Under the pieces are notes generated by a model, which worked only from the letters and a program-made list of their open reading frames with translations, was not told the DNA's origin and ran no database searches. Positions 58,601-64,000 of a stretch of DNA of 64,000 nt are shown piece by piece (the stretch's first letter is position 1; each line of letters opens with the position of its first letter). A program made the position numbers and the translations under genes. The stretch comes from Notospermus geniculatus (lineage: Eukaryota; Nemertea; Pilidiophora; Heteronemertea; Lineidae): the NCBI GenBank assembly GCA_002633025.1, contig NMRB01001169.1:11089-75088 (forward strand), written 5' to 3'.

Positions 58601-61361
58601 CTCAATCTGTTGTATATGCATATGTTTTGTTTGTGAAAAACGTTGGCATTGCGGCCAGTCATCGTGAATTGCATACCTCACATGTGTCCTCACACGAAAT
58701 CTTGCACAAACAATTTCTAGAAATTGAATGGAACAGTTTGTTTGGATGACTGATCTTTGGAGTAGGGCTACCCTGTAATGAGCATGATGATTGGCTGACA
58801 GACTCAAACATATTCCATGCCTGAACCAAGTCTATCCCAGTGATTATTCCTTGTTTGGGTTGAACCATCATCTTAAGTCTCAGATTTGGCTCAACGCCCA
58901 GTAAAATCACTGTGATTCCTCAGTCACGATGGCGAATCATGAAAATTCCCTGACACAGCTATGTCTTGAGTATGCACNNNNNNNNNNNNNNNNNNNNNNN
59001 NNNNNNNNNNNNNNNNNNNNNNNNNNNCCCAGTCGTTCAGTCTCTAACCACAGCCTATATACCCTCGTCATCCACAACAGCACATTCTCCTCAGTGATGA
59101 GATAACAATACGTCCTGTGACGACAATACCTCCCCGACAATACCTCCCCGCAATCCTGGAAGATGGTCCACTCCTGGTTACCAAATCGTCGTCAGTATTT
59201 CCGCACTCTACCAAGTTCACTGCATCAATAGTAGGTTCTTTTTAGATGATTTATTCTGAGACTGGACTCTGATGAAAGAGTCTATGGTGGAATTTTCTGG
59301 TTCTTTGGATCGGATTTCTACCAGGTCCGACCTTGTCGACCATGTCGCCTCATAATCAGAATGATATTGGTCCTATATGAAGGGGAGTTTCGTCATTCTG
59401 AGGTCATAGATCGTTCTTACTGCTTGCTCCCTTTGACGGTGACGGTGACGTAGGGACCGAGTGCTAAGAACCATAGGTTACCCCAGGATGAAGTTCGGTT
59501 GACAGACAAGGTTGTGGGAACTACCTGATTGAGGGTAGGGAGCGAGGCTAAGAACCACTGATTACGTAATGAAATTTGGTGGCACAACGATTAAACCAAA
59601 GACTGTGGGAACGAGGTACTTGAGGGTCTGCAGGGTTGACTGAACGATGGATGACTTTGTCCTCATTTCTGGGAGGTGAGACAGAATCGACTACCCGGGC
59701 AACAGAAACAACAATAGGGAAGCAACGACAATAGTGACATTTACGGAGGCAGGAAGTTGCATTGTTGTCGAATCCCCGCAAACGATCGTGTTATTGAGAA
59801 GAAAACAACGGTGGTCTGCCGTTGCAAAAAAAGACGACCGACGACTGACCCGAAATCTCTTCCGCAAGATGCAATTGTAGCAAGTGTCTAGCCTAGTTTC
59901 ACGGAGATCGCACGATCTCACGGCCAGATCTTAATGAAATTTTAATTTGTTTTTCTGATAAGTAGAACTTGTGAATTTGAATGGCGGTGTTGTCAAACGT
60001 CCCTGGTTACGCATTGTGTGGCGTATCGTTATGACGGCCTGTCTCAGGTGACACTTCGAGGGTGTGGAATCTATAACTTAGGGGTGTGAACTTGTTGGGT
60101 GGAGTTGTGGGGCTTGCTCTGTGTACTGCGGGTGGAAAAGTTGAACCTAATTCAGTTTAGGCCCTCAAGAATGCCTACTCTCGTTGAAATTCAGGCGATC
60201 AACGACATTCTCTGGTGTGAAAGCCAACCCTCATGGGATTCTAGAAGTTCCCAGCACTCCCGCCTAATAACTTCGGGAATTGCCTAAGCTTTGGATTGGC
60301 TGATTGAGAAGTTGAATCATGAACATAGGGGATGTGGTCAGTTGATCTTAGGAGCAGAACAGATGGTAAAGGCAATGAAGGAGATCCAATGTTGTGTATT
60401 TGACTGTTGATCAGTTGAAAGCCGGTTGGTCAGAAGCATTGTCTGCAAATCATGGACAAAATACAGCCTGATTCAATTAAATGAAATGCCATTGGCAAAT
60501 ACATGTAGGTCAATATGTGATTGATACTTCTGAGGCGTCATGTTTTGTAAGCGTGTGAAGGTCATGAATAAGGAAGCAGAGGTCAGGTTGTATCATTGAG
60601 GAAGACAACGTCTTGACTGATCACAATGGATGAGTCTTGTGGTTTGGGGGACATGTGATGTGGTGTCGACTGACACTCGGGGAATGCATTCTCCAACACT
60701 GGAGTGAAAGGCAAAACTGCAGTATTGGAGAATGATGCAATCACCACCATTGATGCTGGCTGTTGACAAACAATGGCGATATCGTAACCCTTTTAAAGTA
60801 TTGCATCATGCAAGTTTTTCTCACTCCTTGGAAGGATGGCTCATGACTTCTCTATTTCTAACCAACTGCGTCTGTTTTTCTCTTTCCAGAACTAAATTGA
60901 AATTGGAGGGTTTGGAAGATGCTTGTGTCTTGGACGACGAGACGGACGATTCTCTCATCGAAAAACATGGCTGCCCAGCGTACGTGTCGCCGGAAATACT
61001 CAACACAAACGAACGTTACTCCGGGAAATCAGCGGATATCTGGAGCCTCGGTGTGATGTTGTATACAATGTTAGTCGGACGCTATCCGTTCCACGATACG
61101 GAACCGAGCGCACTTTTTACAAAAATCCGGCGTGGGCATTACACAATACCGGAGACCATATCATCACGAGCAAAATGTCTTATTCGTAGTTTATTACGCC
61201 GAGATCCGCGGGAGCGGTTGTCGTGCGTGGAGATTTTACAGCACCCTTGGTTCAGCAGTCGGTTCCCCTGCCGTGGGGCCGTACGCGCCGATCCCAAAGA
61301 GTGCGATCAGACTGTTCCCAATGTTTTAGTAACAGACGATGATTCATCCCTCTTCCTCTAG
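43635..61361 (+). CDS. Tribbles pseudokinase (TRIB1/2-like), 3 exons, 341 aa
   Basis: Exons 43635-43895, 49254-49546 and 60890-61361 sum to 1026 nt in phase. The ATG at 43635 gives MSLLRTRPRPLQIQNGPRKH. The kinase-like region starts near IGKYLLQRQLEGNNLYKA, and CKV supplies the VAIK-type lysine. The catalytic loop reads LRDLKLRKF (about 170-178) instead of HRD, and GLE replaces DFG in KLEGLEDA, the Tribbles signature. HGCPAYVSPEIL, SLGVMLYTMLVGRYPFHD and IRRGHYTIPE match TRIB proteins closely. HPWF (about 303) lies where vertebrate members bind MEK1, and DQTVPN (324-329) is the COP1-binding motif. Family members scaffold COP1-dependent degradation of C/EBP and modulate MAPK and AKT signalling. 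TRIB2 has 343 aa. Introns are unusually long relative to this window (5.4 and 11.3 kb). Confidence 0.95.
44012..44200. mobile_element. Foldback element with ACAGTGGAAC ends
   Basis: TACAGTGGAACAGTCTCTCT at the left is mirrored by AGAGAGGTTCCACTGTA at the right, and several GGTGTCC/GGACACC segments pair inside. A diverged relative may lie near 16771-16946. Confidence 0.75.
48829..48908. repeat. Direct repeat upstream of Tribbles exon 2, left copy
   Basis: ATTTGACCTTGAATGTA and TTGAGAAAAACTGACCA recur in the right copy (49156-49231), just before the exon 2 acceptor. The 250 bp between them ends in a TTTAATCTTTAATCTTTTAT tract that looks like a retroelement tail. Confidence 0.6.
49156..49231. 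repeat. Direct repeat upstream of Tribbles exon 2, right copy
   Basis: Matches 48829-48908 with small indels and ends about 22 bp before the exon 2 acceptor. Confidence 0.6.
49613..49967. mobile_element. Element with CAGGGCTCA ends
   Basis: CAGGGCTCACATTTTGGGGG at the left and AAGTGTTGAGCCCTG at the right are inverted. The interior repeats AGGGAGAC/GTCTCCC motifs and a poly-T. CAGGG ends suit hAT-type elements; the flanks share only a weak CGATT. Confidence 0.6.
51064..51184. mobile_element. Foldback element with TAGGGAGGTTTCGCAAGCGC ends
   Basis: TAGGGAGGTTTCGCAAGCGC at the left and its inverse GCGCTTGCGAAACCTCCCTA at the right, with pairing of the GTTTATCTATTGT arms around a short loop. 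Flanked by TA. Confidence 0.88.
52455..52581. mobile_element. Foldback element with TAGGGAGTTTTCGCAAAGC ends
   Basis: TAGGGAGTTTTCGCAAAGC at the left and GCTTTGCGAAAACTCCCTA at the right. The GCGAACGCCAAAC segment pairs with the inner part of the right arm. The termini resemble those of 51064-51184 and 9209-9360. Confidence 0.85.
53714..54047. mobile_element. Repeat with GTGACCCG..AGCAAAAG ends, itself interrupted
   Basis: GTGACCCGATCTAGCAAAAG at the left is mirrored by CTTTTGCTGGAGCGGGTC at the right. The right two-thirds (53880-54047) matches, in inverse orientation, the repeat at about 22945-23110 and its copy 2 partner. A 141-bp unit with CAGTGTTTCC ends (53738-53878) is inserted near the left end. 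Confidence 0.65.
53738..53878. mobile_element. 141-bp nested element with CAGTGTTTCC ends
   Basis: CAGTGTTTCCATCAGAGGGG at the left and CCTGGCAGAAACACTG at the right are imperfect inverse complements. The surrounding repeat resumes on both sides. Confidence 0.6.
54952..55155. mobile_element. MITE-like element with AGGCTTTGC..GACGTCA ends (second copy)
   Basis: Inverse-orientation relative of 8885-9071: AGGCTTTGCATATGACGTCA at the left, TGACGTCATTGCAAAGCCT at the right, with the GGAGGACACATGCTGCAGAG interior shared in inverse. Confidence 0.8.
58978..59027. other. Assembly gap, 50 N
   Basis: Fifty N bases within Tribbles intron 2; the size is probably nominal. Confidence 0.97.
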
Positions 61362-64000
61362 CTAACAGACGTCTTAGCCAATGAAAATTTCACCCTAAGT
61401 TTCGAGCAGCTTGAACTGTTCATTTCTGACAGGAGATGTACCGTTGACTCGCTGCTTGGAAACTTAGGGTGAAGTCTACACTTATAATATTGTTACGAGT
61501 TTTAGACTTGCCAACCAGTCTTGAGGAATTCACGTCATACATGTCTGGATCAGTGCATCCCCACACTTGCAAAACATCCTCCTTATAGTTTAAAAAATGT
61601 ATGTTAACTTACAGCAAAAAAATGTTGTAACTTGTACTTAAGATCAGTTTTTGCCACAAAAACTGCTGCATGCATCGGTGGTGATTTCCTCAATGTTGAT
61701 TGGTCAGTTTAAAACATTCGCTCCAGGAATTCTATCTCGTGTTGTTTATATTGTTATTGTTGGTTGTTATAAGAAACAAAACACGTGTACAGTGCCCCAA
61801 GCCCGAGATTCGTATCGCTTGGTTCTATATTAGAGCTCAGATGATGAATTATTTGCTGTCTTTCACACGGAGCGTATTGCTCTGTGGCCTAACGTACCCA
61901 AAGGAAACAGTTCCAGCATGACCCTTGAGTTGTAGCTACAAGAGATCGAGAAAATCCGTAAAAATCTGTTCTCAGTCTTCATGATGCACACTAGATCATC
62001 TCAGTAACCTGCTCTCCCACGGCTGGCAGCACAAACGTGGATTGGTGTGTGCGATGTCGGAAATTGTGTTTTTGAGCCGTTTTACCGACATAGAACTCGC
62101 CGAGATGAGGTGGCGCACAGACATGGCTGACAGAGACGATCTTAGTGAGATTTCCATGCACATGCTACAGCTTTAGCAAATAGTAATTTCTGAAAAATCA
62201 TTGGAATGCACGAGATTTCATCATCTCATTCAACCAGATCCTGACTGTTTTGTCTCGCAACAAGTGCTTGAACTTGGTGACCTTTGTATTGTCTCCCGTC
62301 TAATGACATCCACTTGATCGATGACTGCAATCAAAATTGTGGATAATTACCAAAATTAGACGTAGAATGGCCTAGAACTGATTTATGAGAACGGGTATGT
62401 GGGCAGTCTCTGGTCTGCGTACCAGATTACATCTAGGGACATGAACGCGTCGTCTACTCTGTCCTTCGTTGGAATTTTTTCCTTGTTCCTGACGATTGGT
62501 TTCTTTGCCAGTTGATTCGTACCTGGACAAAAATACCGACAAGAAAATGTTAGGCCTTCACCTGATGGACCCTGATTTAGGCCTTCGACTGAAATGGACA
62601 CATGGAGAACATTGCAGAGACATGATGCTGAAAACCAGATCACCTTTTCAGTGATCGAGGGTTAAGAAGCCAATTCCCTGATGATTCAGCTGCGGTTTTA
62701 AAGCAACAGCTCCTCGCCTCACGATACATAAAACCCACACCTAACGCTCGGCTAAGCGAGGGTGGGTGACGCTGGTTGCCGTGGCAACGTGAAGCGAGGG
62801 AGTCTTCGTTCTTACGTTGCTTGAAGTGATGAATGGAGTGAATCATGGTGTTGCTGACGTCAACGTTAACCATGTCGTGCTGGTGACGGGCTTCACCTAA
62901 TGAGGTGTTTATCATCAATGGTTTTCTCACTGAGAACAGACCCACGATACTTCTGCAGAGTGCTACGTTGATATTTTCCTTCGTACGAACGTTCAGAACA
63001 GTGGAATCCCATTTTCAGTGTTCGCTAGTTTGGGGTGTGCGCATATTCGACTGCTAAATAAAAACATGGCGTCCAACATAACTTAAACAACAAATGGTTT
63101 AGACACACGATCACATCTCACGCCATGGTGACTGCTCACCTTGGTGAGGGGTTTAGTTCAGGTAAGTTATCACCTGCGGGTCATTTACGGGTAAATAAGT
63201 ATTCGAGTGAAATCCAATTTGGGATGCATCTGTCCCATTTAAGAAATTTTTAAGATATGGTGTAAATTTTCAAGGTTTTCACTGGTTATTATTGAGTATA
63301 CTGACTTAGAAGTCTCTTTCTGTGATGTTGGGTGTCCGTTGAGTAGAATTAGTATGCGACTTCTCGGGTCTAGAAGTAATAAATGCGTGACGGAGTCATT
63401 AATGTAAATATGTATATTGTATCGGAGGGAATCTAAATTCAGTAATTCCTGATGAAGGTTTCACTAGTAATTTTGTGTGCTTTAGATGATGTACCTTATC
63501 ACAGCTATTCATCTCTAGATAGCGAGGACCTTCCAGTAGATTTAGGCCTACTTGGCCTCCGAAATCTTAAAATTCAACAAGTTTAAATGAGTTTCTTACT
63601 AATTTAGACCAGCATTTTCGAAACAGAGCCCCGTGATAGTTTGTACTACCAGTAAGGTATAGGCCTACATGTAGTCAAGAGTAAATGCCCTTGTCATGGT
63701 CCCCATGCCATCTACATTTGTACACATGCACAACTCTAAGTGGAGGTTAGGAGGGCGAAAGTCCAGTCGTCCACCCTACAGTAAAACACACCAATATTAA
63801 AACTCTAAGTATTAAAATAGGACGTTCATGATAACTCAAAAAAATTAAGCTTTAAACAGATGACTAATAGACAATTCTCAAATTCGCAGATCTGCAAACT
63901 TCCGCCAAAATCTCAACCATAACCTCGATCTGAAACCGGGTGATGTGACGCAATCCATGATTCAGCTATGGTCGACTCTGACGCAACGTCTTCGACGTCA
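61362..64000. other. 3' flank of Tribbles and downstream sequence without a recognised gene
   Basis: A small hairpin lies 30 nt past the stop (61391-61472). AATAAA occurs at about 63056. Open frames are short and lack recognisable homology. The sequence towards 64000 looks non-coding. Confidence 0.5.
61391..61472. repeat. Inverted repeat in the presumed Tribbles 3' UTR
   Basis: TTCACCCTAAGTTTCGAGCA at the left pairs with TGCTTGGAAACTTAGGGTGA at the right, giving about 22-bp arms around a 38-bp loop. If transcribed it would form a stable hairpin 30 nt after the stop codon. It could equally be a tiny MITE. Confidence 0.75.

Larger units (their letters stand above)
49547..60889. other. Tribbles intron 2 (11.3 kb)
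   Basis: Donor GAGAG/GTAGGT, acceptor TCTCTTTCCAG/AACTAAAT. It contains foldbacks at 49613-49967, 51064-51184, 52455-52581, 53714-54047 and 54952-55155, G-runs near 53250 and 53550, and a 50-N gap (58978-59027). No nested gene was recognised on either strand. Confidence 0.65.

Overview
The window is animal nuclear DNA: multi-exon genes with GT-AG introns, many short foldback (MITE-like) elements, C-runs, and dense TAGGCCTA-type low-complexity sequence. The proteins look like those of an invertebrate deuterostome, and the repeat style recalls echinoderm or other ambulacrarian genomes; that placement is an inference. No prokaryotic genes, CRISPR, rRNA or tRNA were recognised, and no undescribed multi-gene system is evident.

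Left third. A minus-strand RS-rich BCLAF1/THRAP3-family gene (1431-4385, 8 exons, 615 aa) faces a small unrecognised plus-strand gene (6789-7592, 3 exons, 153 aa) across a locally duplicated, repeat-rich spacer. WDR48/UAF1 follows on the minus strand (10213-15499, 14 exons, 675 aa, essentially full length). It is head-to-head with a plus-strand SLC18B1-like transporter (17434-21798, 11 exons, 610 aa). Next comes a peflin-type penta-EF-hand gene (24098-28403, 5 exons, 239 aa).

Middle. The block 18226-29148 (most of SLC18B1 plus all of PEF1) is repeated in direct orientation at 29149-38058 with near-identical sequence. The second copy lacks SLC18B1 exon 1, and exons 6-7 fall at a single-N join, so it is a 5'-less fragment. 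The second PEF1 copy is intact. The copies differ mainly by clean presence or absence of mobile elements, several with empty target sites in the other copy. This looks like two haplotypes assembled in tandem, or a recent tandem duplication in a highly heterozygous species. The outer junction lies inside the inverted repeat of a 120-bp foldback element.

Right. After about 5.6 kb without recognised genes, a Tribbles pseudokinase gene (43635-61361, 3 exons, 341 aa) spans introns of 5.4 and 11.3 kb that hold only repeats and unique non-coding sequence. No gene was recognised from 61362 to 64000.

The genes are functionally unrelated housekeeping or signalling loci: RNA processing, deubiquitinase regulation, vesicular transport, Ca2+ sensing and a COP1/MEK adaptor. 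Exon models were built by hand from splice signals, phase and remembered family sequences; total coding lengths of all six complete models are multiples of three.
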